Source of the DNA: CADEED01 sp041395625
GTDB lineage: Bacteria > Pseudomonadota > Gammaproteobacteria > Steroidobacterales > Steroidobacteraceae
Length of the DNA: 64,000 nt
NCBI GenBank assembly: GCA_041395625.1
Contig: JAWLAE010000007.1
Coordinates: forward strand, 11,924 to 75,923
Direction: 5' to 3'
This document shows, piece by piece, positions 1 through 9,542 of the stretch. A program made the translations under genes and the position numbers. Positions within the stretch are counted from its first letter, which is position 1, and each line of letters opens with the position of its first letter. The notes beneath the pieces are model-generated. The model made no database searches. It saw only the letters and a list, made by a program, of their open reading frames with translations, and was not told where the DNA came from.

Positions 1-711
1 GATATCGACGCGGCGCTCGCCTTGCAGCCGCAGCATATTTCACACTACCAACTAACACTCGAGCCAGGCACGGTATTCGCGGCCGCACCGCCCGTCGTGC
101 CGAGTGAGGAGAGCATCGATGCCATGCTGGCGGCCTGCCAACCGCGGTTGGCGGCAGCCCGCTTCGAGCGCTACGAGGTTTCTGCATATGCAACACCTGG
201 GCGCGAATGCGCGCACAACCTCAACTACTGGCAATTCGGCGACTATCTTGGCGTCGGCGCCGGCGCTCACGGCAAGTTGACCGACACGGAGCATGGCGTC
301 ATCCGCCGCACACAGCAGCCGCGTGACCCGCGCCGCTATCTTCGCGCCGGGCCGGCTGGGTTGGTCTCGAACGAGGTTGCAGTCGTGCAGCTGCCGTTCG
401 AATTCATGCTGAACGCGCTGCGCTGTGTCGATGGCTTCGAGGCGGCCCTGTTTACTGCGCGTACTGGGCTGCCGTTCGCAGCGATCGAGCCCACCCTGGA
501 GAAGCTCCGCAGCCGCGGTCTGCTCGCCCGCGATCCGTCGACGAGTCGGGGCGCAAACTGGCGTGCGACCGAGCACGGATTTCGCTTTCTAAACGAGGTG
601 TTGCTGGATTTTCTTCCCTCCGGGGACAGCATGGCGGCAAGCGCCAATGTGCCAGACCGGCCTGCAGCGGCCCGATTATCAACAGCTGTCGGTGCTCTCC
701 GACGAGAATGA
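1..711 (+). CDS. hemW: HemW-like radical SAM heme chaperone, C-terminal part (5' end outside window)
   Basis: The reading frame is open from base 1, so the first part, including the radical SAM CxxxCxxC cluster, lies outside the window. The visible 236 residues carry hallmarks of the HemW/HemN-like C-terminal half: HISHYQLTLEPGT near the left edge, then YEVSAYATPG and HNLNYWQFGDYLGVGAGAHGK. A winged-helix-like tail follows (FEFMLNALR, LRSRGLLARD). HemW proteins deliver heme to respiratory enzymes; older annotations call them oxygen-independent coproporphyrinogen oxidase. The last ~30 residues are low-complexity and probably lineage-specific. In many gammaproteobacteria hemW follows rdgB, which would lie to the left. 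Family assignment is secure; the exact role is taken from the family. Confidence 0.9.
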   Translation, partial: DIDAALALQPQHISHYQLTLEPGTVFAAAPPVVPSEESIDAMLAACQPRLAAARFERYEVSAYATPGRECAHNLNYWQFGDYLGVGAGAHGKLTDTEHGVIRRTQQPRDPRRYLRAGPAGLVSNEVAVVQLPFEFMLNALRCVDGFEAALFTARTGLPFAAIEPTLEKLRSRGLLARDPSTSRGANWRATEHGFRFLNEVLLDFLPSGDSMAASANVPDRPAAARLSTAVGALRRE

Positions 712-866
712 GTCGATTACGTGACATAAGCATCAATGCACGGGAAATACGTGCGATAGATGATTGATTTATAAAGAATTAACTATTTGATCATTTTTTG
801 ACCAATCCAACAGATTTGCGTAGAAAGTGCAATTCTGGCGCCTGCTCGGGCGCTTTGCTCACAGAG

Positions 867-889
867 TTATCCACACGTTCTGTGGATAA
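867..889. promoter_or_regulatory. Inverted pair of perfect DnaA boxes
   Basis: TTATCCACA at 867-875 and its exact reverse complement TGTGGATAA at 881-889 are separated by CGTTC. Both match the strongest E. coli DnaA box (R1 type). They sit about 20 bp upstream of the putative -35 of rpmE and about 70 bp downstream of an AT-rich stretch. They could be a DnaA-dependent regulatory site, a DnaA titration site, or a relic of an origin-like element. No dnaA or dnaN is adjacent, so a chromosomal origin is unlikely. Confidence 0.65.
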
Positions 890-908
890 GGCGGCTGCGT
901 TGCAAACC

Positions 909-938
909 TTGCGAATGGCACGCGGCGCCATATATAGT
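909..938 (+). promoter_or_regulatory. Putative sigma70 promoter of rpmE
   Basis: A -35-like TTGCGA (909-914) is followed by -10-like TATATA (931-936, 16-bp spacer) or TATAGT (933-938, 18-bp spacer). It lies about 80 bp upstream of the rpmE start. Assignment is by eye only. Confidence 0.45.
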
Positions 939-1015
939 TCGCGCCCTTTTTGTGCAGGCGCGACCAAGTTCGCCCGGCCTGCGGCAAGAAACCGCGCTGC
1001 CAAAGTGAGACGAGC

Positions 1016-1237
1016 ATGAAAGCCGACATCCATCCGACCTATCAGGAAATCAACGTGATCTGCACTTGTGGCAACACGTTCAAGACGCGCTCGACACTTG
1101 CCGAGGATCTCAATGTGGAAGTCTGCGCGCAGTGCCACCCGTTCTACACGGGCAAGCAGAAGATCGTCGACACGGCGGGTCGAGTCGACAAGTTCCGCAA
1201 GAAATACGCCGCTCAGTCCGGCGCTGCCGCCAAGTAG
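1016..1237 (+). CDS. rpmE: 50S ribosomal protein L31
   Basis: A 73-residue protein starting MKADIHPTYQ, the usual size and opening of bacterial L31. Cys16, Cys18, Cys37 and Cys40 form the CxC...CxxC zinc site, so this is the zinc-containing (C+) paralogue rather than the zinc-free form made in zinc starvation. L31 helps bridge the large and small ribosomal subunits. The ATG at 1016 was chosen because an upstream in-frame extension adds only non-conserved residues. The gene is monocistronic as far as visible, with a putative promoter and two DnaA boxes upstream. Confidence 0.97.
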   Translation: MKADIHPTYQEINVICTCGNTFKTRSTLAEDLNVEVCAQCHPFYTGKQKIVDTAGRVDKFRKKYAAQSGAAAK

Positions 1238-1385
1238 TCGCATCGCCGCGGCGCCGCAGCCCGGTGCCAGCGGCTGGTCCTGAACCTTGCGGATCGCGGG
1301 TAGTCTCACCCAGAGCTGCCGCAGCCATTATCATGGTGCGGGCGTCCGTCACAGCGCTCTAGTCCTCTCGCGTGGAGTTCCGCCG

Positions 1386-2864
1386 ATGAACCAGCCTCGA
1401 TCCATTCTGGCCTGCGTACTGCTGCTGGCAGCATTCGGAATTGGCGGCTGCGCCACGAATCCCGTCAGCGGCGAGTCCAATGTCGTCATGTCCTCGATGT
1501 CGGGCGAGCGCGAACGCGTGCGCAAAATGCACGAGGAGATCGTGCGGGGCATGGGCCTGTACGAAGACCAGGCCATCCAGGACTACATCAACGAACTCGG
1601 GCAGCGCGTGGCCCGCGTCAGTCATCTGCCCGGCGAAGAATTCCGGTTTTACGTGATCGACGATGCGGGCATCAACGCCTTCACGACGGGTTGCTGCAAC
1701 GTCTACGTCAATCGCGGCCTGCTCGTGAACCTCAATTCGGAAGCGGAGATCATTTCCGTCCTGGGGCATGAGATCGGCCACATCACCGCGCGTCATCCGG
1801 CACGCCGACAAACGCGCGGTGTGCTCGCGAGCCTCGGCACGGTCGCAGCAACTGTACTGACGGGCTCCAACGCCGTCGGCCAACTCGCCAATATTGGCGC
1901 GGCGGCCTGGGTGCAGGGCTACGGTCGCGAGAACGAAATGGAAGCGGACCGCCTCGGTCTCGAATATGCGGCGCGCGCCGGTTATGAGCCCGAAGCAATG
2001 GGGCGCACCTTCGAGATGTTCAAGGCCGGGGAGCGATTCGAGCGCGATCGCGCGCGGCTCGAGGGCCGCGAACCGCGCATCTATCACGGCATATTCTCTT
2101 CGCACCCCACGCCCGACGCGCGGGTGGTGCAGGCGGCCAAAGGCGCTGCGAATGTACAAGGTGCGCCCGCGGGTGGTTGGTTGATCAACCGCAATGAATA
2201 TCTGCAGCGGATCGACGGCATCTCCTACGGCTCGAGCAAGGCGCAGGGCATCGTTCGCGACAATCGTTTCTATCACGCCGATCTTGGCATCACCATGGCG
2301 TTCCCGCGCGGCTGGACCGTCGACAACGAACGCTCACGCCTGCTGGCGTATACGCCCAACAAGGATGCGATCCTGCAAGTGACCGCGGATGCGCGCCCCG
2401 AGAAGCAGGGACCGCGCGAGTTTCTGCTGGAGAAGCTGAAGGGCAACTCGCTGCTGGGCGGTGAAGTGCTGAACGTCAATGGCGATCCAGGCTACACCGT
2501 ACTGACGCGCGGCGGTTCGCCGCTCGACAATGGCGCAGGCCCGGTGCGCTGGACAGTGATTTACCACGGCAAGAATGCTTATGTCGTGGCCGGTGCCAGC
2601 CGCGCGTCGGCCAACGGTCGGCCAGAGGCGGACGGCTTGATCACATCGGTCGCACAGACCCTGCGCAGCCTGAAGCCATCGGAGTTTCCCTTGGCCGAGC
2701 CGTTTCGCCTGAAGATGGTGACCGCTGGCGCGAATACCAAACTCGAGCCGTATGTCAAAGACGTGCCCGAAGAAAAGTACCAGCGCGAGACGCTCGAGCT
2801 GATCAACGGCCTGTATCCGAACAAACCGCTCACGCCGGGACAGTTGTTCAAGACGGTGCAGTAA
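1386..2864 (+). CDS. M48 family metalloprotease lipoprotein (LoiP/BepA-like)
   Basis: A 492-residue protein. The start at 1386 gives a lipoprotein signal peptide with cleavage before Cys22 (GIGGCATNPVSG). The peptidase part has the zinc motif HEIGH (His128, Glu129, His132) and the third-ligand region ENEMEADRLG (Glu186 probable ligand). The C-terminal ~200 residues lack TPR features seen in BepA and are less conserved. Proteins of this group degrade or chaperone misassembled outer-membrane proteins in the periplasm. The lipobox implies membrane anchoring. It is followed after about 107 bp by gltA, with no sign of co-regulation. The protease call is firm; substrate is unknown. Confidence 0.9.
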   Translation: MNQPRSILACVLLLAAFGIGGCATNPVSGESNVVMSSMSGERERVRKMHEEIVRGMGLYEDQAIQDYINELGQRVARVSHLPGEEFRFYVIDDAGINAFTTGCCNVYVNRGLLVNLNSEAEIISVLGHEIGHITARHPARRQTRGVLASLGTVAATVLTGSNAVGQLANIGAAAWVQGYGRENEMEADRLGLEYAARAGYEPEAMGRTFEMFKAGERFERDRARLEGREPRIYHGIFSSHPTPDARVVQAAKGAANVQGAPAGGWLINRNEYLQRIDGISYGSSKAQGIVRDNRFYHADLGITMAFPRGWTVDNERSRLLAYTPNKDAILQVTADARPEKQGPREFLLEKLKGNSLLGGEVLNVNGDPGYTVLTRGGSPLDNGAGPVRWTVIYHGKNAYVVAGASRASANGRPEADGLITSVAQTLRSLKPSEFPLAEPFRLKMVTAGANTKLEPYVKDVPEEKYQRETLELINGLYPNKPLTPGQLFKTVQ

Positions 2865-2971
2865 CCTCGCCGCTCAGCGAACATGCGACGGCGTTTCTTG
2901 ATTCCCGCGGCCGAGCCTGTCACGCTCGCCAAGATTTCCCGAGGTCTCACGTCCAGTCAGAATAAAGAGTC

Positions 2972-4270
2972 ATGGCAGACAAGAATTTCGAACTGATCGA
3001 TCCCGCCAGCGGCAAGAAGTCCCTGCTACCAGTGCGCGAAGGTACCGTCGGTCCGGCCGTGCTGGATATCGCCACGGTCAGCAAGGATCACGGTGTATTC
3101 ACGTTCGACCCGGGCTTTGGCGTTACCGCGTCGACCGAGAGCAAGATCACGTATATCGATGGCGACGCGGGCGTCCTGATGCATCGCGGCTATCCAATCG
3201 AGCAGCTGGCGGAAAAGAGCAGCTTCACGGAGGTCGCCTACCTGTTGCTGTACGGCGAACTGCCGAGTGCCGCGCAGTTGCAGGCGTTTCGCCACAGTAT
3301 CGGTCATCACACGATGATCAACGAATCGCTGCTGCGCTTCTTCGGCGGCTTTCATCACAACGCGCATCCGATGGCGATGGTGTCGGCGGTGGTGGCTTCG
3401 ATGTCGGCGTTCTACCACGACACGATGGACATCCATAATCCGCGCCACCGCGAGATATTTGCGCACCGGATCATCGCCAAGATTCCGACGATCGCAGCGG
3501 CTGCCTACAAGCACTCGCTGGGTCAGCCGTTCGTCTACCCGCGTAACGATCTGGACTATTGCAGCAATCTGTTGCACATGTTCTTCGCAGTGCCGTGCGA
3601 GCGCTACGAAGTGGACCCGGATGCCGCGGCGGCACTCGATCTGCTGTTCATTCTGCATGCCGACCACGAGCAGAACGCGAGCACCTCGACCGTGCGTCTC
3701 GCCGGCTCCACCGGCGCCAATCCATATGCGGCCATCTCTGCGGGTGTCTCCGCATTGTGGGGTCCGGCGCATGGCGGCGCCAACGAAGCCGTGCTCGATA
3801 TGCTCGAGCAGATCGGCAGCGTCGATCAGATTCCCAAGTACCTGGCGATGGCGAAGGACAAGTCCGCGCATTTTCGCCTGATGGGTTTTGGCCACCGCGT
3901 GTACAAGAACTTCGATCCGCGTGCCAAGATCATCCGCGAGATGTGTCACAAGGTGCTGGCGAAGCTCGGCAGCGCTGACAATCCGCTGTTCGAGCTTGCG
4001 TTGCGGCTCGAGGAAATCGCTTTGAAGGATGAGTATTTCGTCGCCCGCAAGCTCTATCCGAACGTCGATTTCTATTCGGGCATAATCTACAGCGCGCTTG
4101 GTATTCCGCGCTCCATGTTCACCGTGATGTTCGCGATCGCCCGTACTGTTGGGTGGGTAGCGCACTGGCAGGAAATGATCGCGGATCCAGCGATGCGTAT
4201 CGGTCGGCCACGGCAGCTCTACACGGGGCCGGTGAAGCGCGAGTATGTCGAGGTTGCCAAGAGAAAGTGA
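2972..4270 (+). CDS. gltA: Citrate synthase
   Basis: A 432-residue type II citrate synthase, which condenses oxaloacetate and acetyl-CoA to start the TCA cycle in the cytoplasm. Catalytic residues are visible: His267 in GPAHGGANE, His308 in GFGHRVYK, and Asp366 in PNVDFYSG, plus the ADHEQNAST segment around residue 231. Length equals that of the hexameric NADH-sensitive proteobacterial enzyme. A purine-rich AAAGAG lies about 5 nt upstream of the ATG. It converges on the minus-strand amidohydrolase gene across a 106-bp gap. Confidence 0.98.
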   Translation: MADKNFELIDPASGKKSLLPVREGTVGPAVLDIATVSKDHGVFTFDPGFGVTASTESKITYIDGDAGVLMHRGYPIEQLAEKSSFTEVAYLLLYGELPSAAQLQAFRHSIGHHTMINESLLRFFGGFHHNAHPMAMVSAVVASMSAFYHDTMDIHNPRHREIFAHRIIAKIPTIAAAAYKHSLGQPFVYPRNDLDYCSNLLHMFFAVPCERYEVDPDAAAALDLLFILHADHEQNASTSTVRLAGSTGANPYAAISAGVSALWGPAHGGANEAVLDMLEQIGSVDQIPKYLAMAKDKSAHFRLMGFGHRVYKNFDPRAKIIREMCHKVLAKLGSADNPLFELALRLEEIALKDEYFVARKLYPNVDFYSGIIYSALGIPRSMFTVMFAIARTVGWVAHWQEMIADPAMRIGRPRQLYTGPVKREYVEVAKRK

Positions 4271-4376
4271 TTGGCGGTGATGCGCCCGCTGTGGGGCGAG
4301 CCGACCCGTTGGCGCGACAGCGCGCGATCGACCGAGACACGCCAGTGAGCAAGACCACCCTCACCCAAAGCAATGT

Positions 4377-6410
4377 CTATTGCGGAGTGACCGGTAGCGT
4401 GACAGCGGGCATACCCACGAACGGCTTGATGCCGAACTCCGGATACGCTTCGGTTGGGAAATAGACCCGGCCATCCTTCACCACCATGCTGATGGTCTTG
4501 ATCGCCTTGAGATCCTCCGTCGGATCGCCCGGTACCAGGAAGAAGTCGGCGAGCTTGCCCTTGGCGATCGAGCCGCGTTCCTGGTCCTGACCCAGATACT
4601 GCGCCACGTCGAACGTCGCCCGACGCAGTACCTCGGCCGGTGTCATGCCGATACGCTGCATCAGCTCGAGTTCGCGGTGATAGGTGAACGACCCGCCAGT
4701 GTCGGTGCCTGGCACGATGAATACACCGCGCTCATGCAGGATCCTGAGCGTGTCGATGATCTTGTCGAAGGCGCCGCGATAAGCGGCGTCGAGTGCTGGC
4801 GTCGACGCATCGCTCCAGGCCTTCGTCATGTCGCGCTGCACGCCGATTGGCAAATGTGCGAAGTAGTCGCGCGCTCCAGGCGGGATCTGACCATCGCGGT
4901 TGAGGGTGAGATTCTCGTGGATGCCGATGGTGGGGTCGATCGTAATCTTGCGATCCACCATCGACTGGATCGTGCGTTGCACGGCAGCCGAGTCGAGTGG
5001 CAGGGCGGGCAGCCGCGTCAGAGCCGTCAGGCGAAACAGCGTGCGAGTGTCTTCGGTCGGCTTGATCACCCAGCCCAGCATGAATTGATTGATATGCGTG
5101 ATTTCATCGTAGCCGGCTTCGATCATCTTGTCGGCCGTCGAGAACGCGGGGACATGCCCAGCAACCCGCATGCCGAGCTTGTGCGCTTCGCGCACCATCG
5201 CCGGCACCCAAGCAGGGTTGATGCTGTTGTAGATCTTGATCTGCCAGTAGCCGCGCGCGGCGTACCAGCGTACGGCGTCGAGAGCCTTCGCTTCACTGTC
5301 GACCAGCGTGCCGTTGTTGGAGCTGAACGGGCTCTTGCCTTCGATGAAGCCGCTACGTACGACGCGTGGACCGCCAATGACACCGGTATCGATCGCCTCG
5401 ATCAGCTTGTCCAGCACGTCAGGCTGATTGCCCATATCACGCACGCTGGTGATGCCGGCCAGCACGTTCAACAGCGCATCGTCTTTGCCGAGATGGGCAT
5501 GCATCTCTGTCATTCCGGCGATGAGTGTGCCGCCCGCGCCGTCTATCGTCACCTCGCCGGGCGTGTTCGGGCTGTCGATCGGCTCGACTGATGCGATCCG
5601 ATTGCCGCTGACTACCACGCTGACCGCATCGGTCAGCGCTCCTGCTACGGGATCGAACAGTCGAACATTGCGGATTCGGAGCGGCGCCGCGTAGCGATGT
5701 GCAACACGCGACTCGATGTCGACGAAACGCTCGGTCTCCCATTTTGCCGCAAGTTCTCGCAACTGCTGCTCGGCATTCTCGTAGCCCTCACGCACGAGTA
5801 CGCTGCGCGGCGACGGGACTGCGAACAGGCGATTCTCGCCATCGAGCAGCAGCGTCCTTGGCTCCAGATCGATGCCGACGATGGCATACCGCGTCACCCG
5901 GATGTCGCCGGCGGCGCCCGCCACGCTGACTGTCTCGCCCTTCTGTAGGCGTACCTCGCCACCCGGCAAAGCAGCCAGCTTGCCTTCGGGCTGTTGCAGC
6001 AGCGCGCGCGCATACACCCCGAGCGCCCACGGACTCGCACTTTGACCGATGTACAGGGCGAGGCCTGCCGGCTGTGCGCGATCCTTGCCAGAGGAATCGC
6101 TCCATTGCGCCTGTTTCGCGGTACGCGTAAAGCTTTCGGCTACCTTGCTACCGAAAGTCGTTGTGCCGCGGATCTGCCACGCTCGGGGTAGGCCTTGTGA
6201 GTCGATGACGAGCGTCTCGGCAATGGTCGGTCCGCGGCCGTTGTTCTTGACATCGAAATCAATGGTAGTTCTGGCAGCCGACACCGCGGCGTGCAGATGG
6301 CCCACATTCTTCTCGCCGATCATCACGACGAACTTTTCGGTGTCGCCCAGCGCAGGCATACCTGCCGTCGAGGCGATGATGATCAAGATCGTGCCGATGA
6401 GCTTGCGCAT
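4377..6410 (-). CDS. Exported amidohydrolase family protein with extra N-terminal domain
   Basis: A 677-residue protein with an N-terminal signal peptide (hydrophobic residues about 4-18, cleavage near MPALG). Residues about 25-240 form a beta-rich region I do not recognise. Residues 245-670 are an imidazolonepropionase-like amidohydrolase: metal ligands HAH (304-306), Lys392 in IKIYN, His419 in AGHVP, His439 in ITHIN and Asp570 in PGTDTGG, then the usual GSIAKGKLADFF end. All expected ligands are present, so it should be an active periplasmic metal hydrolase; substrate unknown (related enzymes are dipeptidases or prolidase-like). It lies 15 bp downstream of the RND permease on the same strand and may be co-transcribed with it. 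Confidence 0.85.
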   Translation of the reverse strand: MRKLIGTILIIIASTAGMPALGDTEKFVVMIGEKNVGHLHAAVSAARTTIDFDVKNNGRGPTIAETLVIDSQGLPRAWQIRGTTTFGSKVAESFTRTAKQAQWSDSSGKDRAQPAGLALYIGQSASPWALGVYARALLQQPEGKLAALPGGEVRLQKGETVSVAGAAGDIRVTRYAIVGIDLEPRTLLLDGENRLFAVPSPRSVLVREGYENAEQQLRELAAKWETERFVDIESRVAHRYAAPLRIRNVRLFDPVAGALTDAVSVVVSGNRIASVEPIDSPNTPGEVTIDGAGGTLIAGMTEMHAHLGKDDALLNVLAGITSVRDMGNQPDVLDKLIEAIDTGVIGGPRVVRSGFIEGKSPFSSNNGTLVDSEAKALDAVRWYAARGYWQIKIYNSINPAWVPAMVREAHKLGMRVAGHVPAFSTADKMIEAGYDEITHINQFMLGWVIKPTEDTRTLFRLTALTRLPALPLDSAAVQRTIQSMVDRKITIDPTIGIHENLTLNRDGQIPPGARDYFAHLPIGVQRDMTKAWSDASTPALDAAYRGAFDKIIDTLRILHERGVFIVPGTDTGGSFTYHRELELMQRIGMTPAEVLRRATFDVAQYLGQDQERGSIAKGKLADFFLVPGDPTEDLKAIKTISMVVKDGRVYFPTEAYPEFGIKPFVGMPAVTLPVTPQ

Positions 6411-6425
6411 AAGTACTCCGGGAGG

Positions 6426-9400
6426 CTAACTGCTCGTGGCGCTGGCGCCGATGTAACGGTCCACCAGTCTGCTCGTATGCGAGCTCGACTTCGTGTGCCG
6501 TGCCACGAGCGAATAAACGGCTGGCACGACCAGCAGTGTCAGGAAAACGGATACGAGCGTGCCATAGAACACGACGATACCGATCGGTCGACGCTGCTCG
6601 GCGCCGGCGCCACTCGCCAGCAGGAATGGGATCGCGCCGAAGGCGGTGCACAGACTGGTCATCAATACGGGCCGCAGGCGCGTGGTCGCAGCTTGGATGA
6701 CCGCCTCGGCAAACTCGGTGCCCCGATCGCGCAGCTGGTTGGCGAACTCGACGATCAGCACGCCGTTCTTGGCAGCGATGCCGATCAGCATAACGACAGC
6801 GATCTGGCTGAAGATATTGATGCTCATGCCGTGCAGCTTGAGTCCGAATACTGCGCCCAGCAGGGCAAGCGGTACGGTTACCATGATGATCGCGGGATGT
6901 ACGAAGCTCTCGAACTGCGCGGCGAGCACCAGAAAGACAATGATCACGGCGAACAGGAAGGTGAAGTAGAGCTGGCCTCCGCTCCTGACGTAGTCGCCGC
7001 TCTCGCCATCCCACATCAGTGTTGCGCCTTGCGGCAGCACGGTCGGCACCGTGTCTTCGAACCACTTGACCGCCTCGCCCATGCTGTAACCCTCGGCGAG
7101 ATCCGCCGAGATTTCGAAAGCGCGCAGTCGGTTGAAACGGGACAACTCCGTTGGCCCGGTAGTCTCCGTGAGACGCACGATGCTCGCCAACGGGATCAGT
7201 TCACCGCTGCGGTCGGAGCGCACCTGGATGTTGGTCAGATCAGAGACAGTGGCTCGATCGGCCGCATCGGCCTGCAGCAAGACGTTGTACTCCCGTCCAC
7301 GGTCGATGAACGTCGTGACGATGCGCGAACCCAGGATCGTCTCGAGCGTCCGCCCGACTGTCTGCAGGGACACGCCGAGATCGGCGGCCAGGTTGCGGTC
7401 GATCGCGACGTTGATCTGTGGCTTGCTGGCCTTCCAGCTCGTGTCCACGCTGGTCAGGCCCGGATTGGCTTCGACTATCGGCGTGAGTATGGCGGACCAC
7501 TCGGCGAGGCGCTCGTAGTCAGGGCCGCCGATCACGGCCTGAACGGGCGAGCCAAAGCCAACGCGCAAACTCCCCGGCGTGATCGGAAACGCACGCACGC
7601 CTGGCAGTTTCACGAGTTCTTTCATCAACGAGCGGCCGATCTCCTGGGCGCTACGCTCGCGATCGCGCCAGTCAACCAACACGACGATCAGTCGTGCCGT
7701 ATTGACAGAGCCAGTTCCACCGCCGTAACCACCTGGCATTCGAAATACCACGCGTTGAATATCACCTTTCGCTATCTCCGCTTGCGCGATGGCCTCGACC
7801 CGTCGGCCGTACTCCTCGGTGTAGGCAAAGCTCGCGCCCTCAGGTCCCGTCATGCTGACGAAGACGCGGCCGACGTCGGCTCCCGGCGAGAACTCCGCCG
7901 GAATGCTGCGGAAGGTCAGCGCGCCTAACAACGTGAGCCCTAACACCGCGCCGATGATCAGCCACGGCCGATTGATGAGCTGGCGCAGGCGTCGGCCATA
8001 GCCTGCGGTCAGTCGGCCGAACAATGCCTCTACATGGCGGGCGATGCCGACGTGCCGGCTCCGGTCTTCAGGCGGCAGCTTGGAAGCCATCATCGGTGTG
8101 AGTGTCAGCGCAACGAGCGCCGAGAACAGCACAGCGGCCGCCAGCGTGAGACCGAACTCGCGGAACAAACGACCGATATCGCCCGGCAGGAATGAAATCG
8201 GCACGAACACCGCGGCGAGCGTCAGCGTAGTCGCGATCACGGCAAAGCCAATTTCGCGACTGCCGTTCACGGCAGCCAATACCGGCGGCTCGCCGCGTTC
8301 GGCGCGGCGGTGAATGTTCTCGAGTACTACGATCGCATCGTCCACGACCAGGCCGATGGCGAGCACCAGCCCGAGCAGTGTCAGCACGTTGATCGAGTAG
8401 CCCAGTGCATACATCGCGATCGCGGCCGCCGTGATCGATACCGGGATGGTCACGGCCGGGATCAAGGTACTGCGCACGGTGCCCAGGAACAGATAGATGA
8501 CGAGCAGCACCGACGCGAACGCAAAGCCGATCGCGATCAACACCTCGCGCAGGGCCGCTTCGATGGCCCGTCCGTTGTCGACATTGATCGCGAGTTCAGC
8601 ACCTTCCGGCAATTCTGCGTTGATGCGTTGCACCTCGGCGCGCACGGCGCGCACGACGTCGAGCACATTGGCCTTGGACTGTGCTTCGATGCCGAGCCCG
8701 ACACCCGTACTGCCGTTGGTACGCAGCAGGGTACGGTCGTCCTCGGCACTGATGCGGACCGCCGCCACTTCCCCCAGCCGAATCAGATGCCCGCCGGCGC
8801 CGCGGCCGACTACGAGATCACGAAAGTCCTGCTCGGTATCGAGACCCACTTCAGTGCGCAGCGAGAACTCCCGCTGCGTCGATTCGATCCTGCCGGCGGG
8901 CAGCAGCACATTCTCACGGCGCAAGGCGCTTTCGATATCGCTGACAGTGAGCTGACGAGCTGCGAGCGCCTGGCGATCGATGCCAATGCGCATCGCCGCG
9001 CGGCGACCGCCGGAGAGACTGGCCCGTGATACACCGGGCAGTACCGACAACCGATCGACCAGATAGCGCTCGACATAGTCGGTGGCTTCCAGCGCGGTCA
9101 TGTCCGGTGCGCGGAAATTGATGAACATCACCGACTCGGCGCTGGCATCGGCCTTCGTCACCTGTGGCGGATCGGCTTCCGGCGGTAGCGCTGCTAGCAC
9201 ACGCGCCACACGATCACGTACATCGTTGGCAGCGGCATCGATATCCCGTTCCACGTCGAACTCGATCCGTATGCTGGAGCGCTCATCCTGGCTGTCGGAC
9301 TCGAGCTTCAGCACGCCCTCGATGCCACCGACGCGTTCTTCGATCAGCTGCGTGATCTTGTTCTCGACGACAGCCGCCGATGCGCCGCGATAGATCGTAT

Positions 9401-9542
9401 TGATCGAGACCACCGGGCGGCTGATGTCCGGATACTCGCGCACCGTCAGGCGCTGCAGCGATACGAGACCGAAAATCACTAACAATAGCGACAACACGAG
9501 CGCGGATACGGGACGCCGGATGCAAAATTCCGACAGGGTCAC
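6426..9542 (-). CDS. RND efflux transporter permease (AcrB/HAE1 family)
   Basis: A 1038-residue inner-membrane pump with standard family length and two similar halves, each with one leading helix, a large periplasmic domain and a bundle of helices. Proton-relay residues Asp401-Asp402 are seen in TM4 (LVVDDAIVVLEN), and the TM10 lysine in GIAAKNGVLIVEF. It starts with GTG inside the last codon of the adaptor gene (GTGA overlap), so the two are translationally coupled. It forms a tripartite pump with the adaptor and an outer-membrane channel; no TolC-like gene is present, so the channel is probably encoded elsewhere. Substrates cannot be told from sequence. Confidence 0.95.
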   Translation of the reverse strand: MTLSEFCIRRPVSALVLSLLLVIFGLVSLQRLTVREYPDISRPVVSINTIYRGASAAVVENKITQLIEERVGGIEGVLKLESDSQDERSSIRIEFDVERDIDAAANDVRDRVARVLAALPPEADPPQVTKADASAESVMFINFRAPDMTALEATDYVERYLVDRLSVLPGVSRASLSGGRRAAMRIGIDRQALAARQLTVSDIESALRRENVLLPAGRIESTQREFSLRTEVGLDTEQDFRDLVVGRGAGGHLIRLGEVAAVRISAEDDRTLLRTNGSTGVGLGIEAQSKANVLDVVRAVRAEVQRINAELPEGAELAINVDNGRAIEAALREVLIAIGFAFASVLLVIYLFLGTVRSTLIPAVTIPVSITAAAIAMYALGYSINVLTLLGLVLAIGLVVDDAIVVLENIHRRAERGEPPVLAAVNGSREIGFAVIATTLTLAAVFVPISFLPGDIGRLFREFGLTLAAAVLFSALVALTLTPMMASKLPPEDRSRHVGIARHVEALFGRLTAGYGRRLRQLINRPWLIIGAVLGLTLLGALTFRSIPAEFSPGADVGRVFVSMTGPEGASFAYTEEYGRRVEAIAQAEIAKGDIQRVVFRMPGGYGGGTGSVNTARLIVVLVDWRDRERSAQEIGRSLMKELVKLPGVRAFPITPGSLRVGFGSPVQAVIGGPDYERLAEWSAILTPIVEANPGLTSVDTSWKASKPQINVAIDRNLAADLGVSLQTVGRTLETILGSRIVTTFIDRGREYNVLLQADAADRATVSDLTNIQVRSDRSGELIPLASIVRLTETTGPTELSRFNRLRAFEISADLAEGYSMGEAVKWFEDTVPTVLPQGATLMWDGESGDYVRSGGQLYFTFLFAVIIVFLVLAAQFESFVHPAIIMVTVPLALLGAVFGLKLHGMSINIFSQIAVVMLIGIAAKNGVLIVEFANQLRDRGTEFAEAVIQAATTRLRPVLMTSLCTAFGAIPFLLASGAGAEQRRPIGIVVFYGTLVSVFLTLLVVPAVYSLVARHTKSSSHTSRLVDRYIGASATSS

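Larger units (their letters stand above)
712..1015. other. Intergenic region between hemW and rpmE
   Basis: This is a 304-base gap with no convincing gene. It holds an AT-rich stretch (about 740-800, unusual for this GC-rich window), a head-to-head pair of DnaA boxes (867-889) and a plausible sigma70 promoter for rpmE (909-938). A minus-strand frame crossing the region is a shadow that continues antisense to rpmE. Confidence 0.7.

Noticed and set aside
740..889. Chromosomal origin of replication
   Set aside because: DnaA boxes and AT-rich DNA are present, but only two boxes are seen and no dnaA, dnaN, gidA or parAB is near.
6291..7928. Plus-strand 545-codon open frame
   Set aside because: It is fully antisense to the well-supported RND permease, and its translation is low-complexity Arg/His/Gln-rich with no domain. 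GC-rich codon bias makes such long shadows common.
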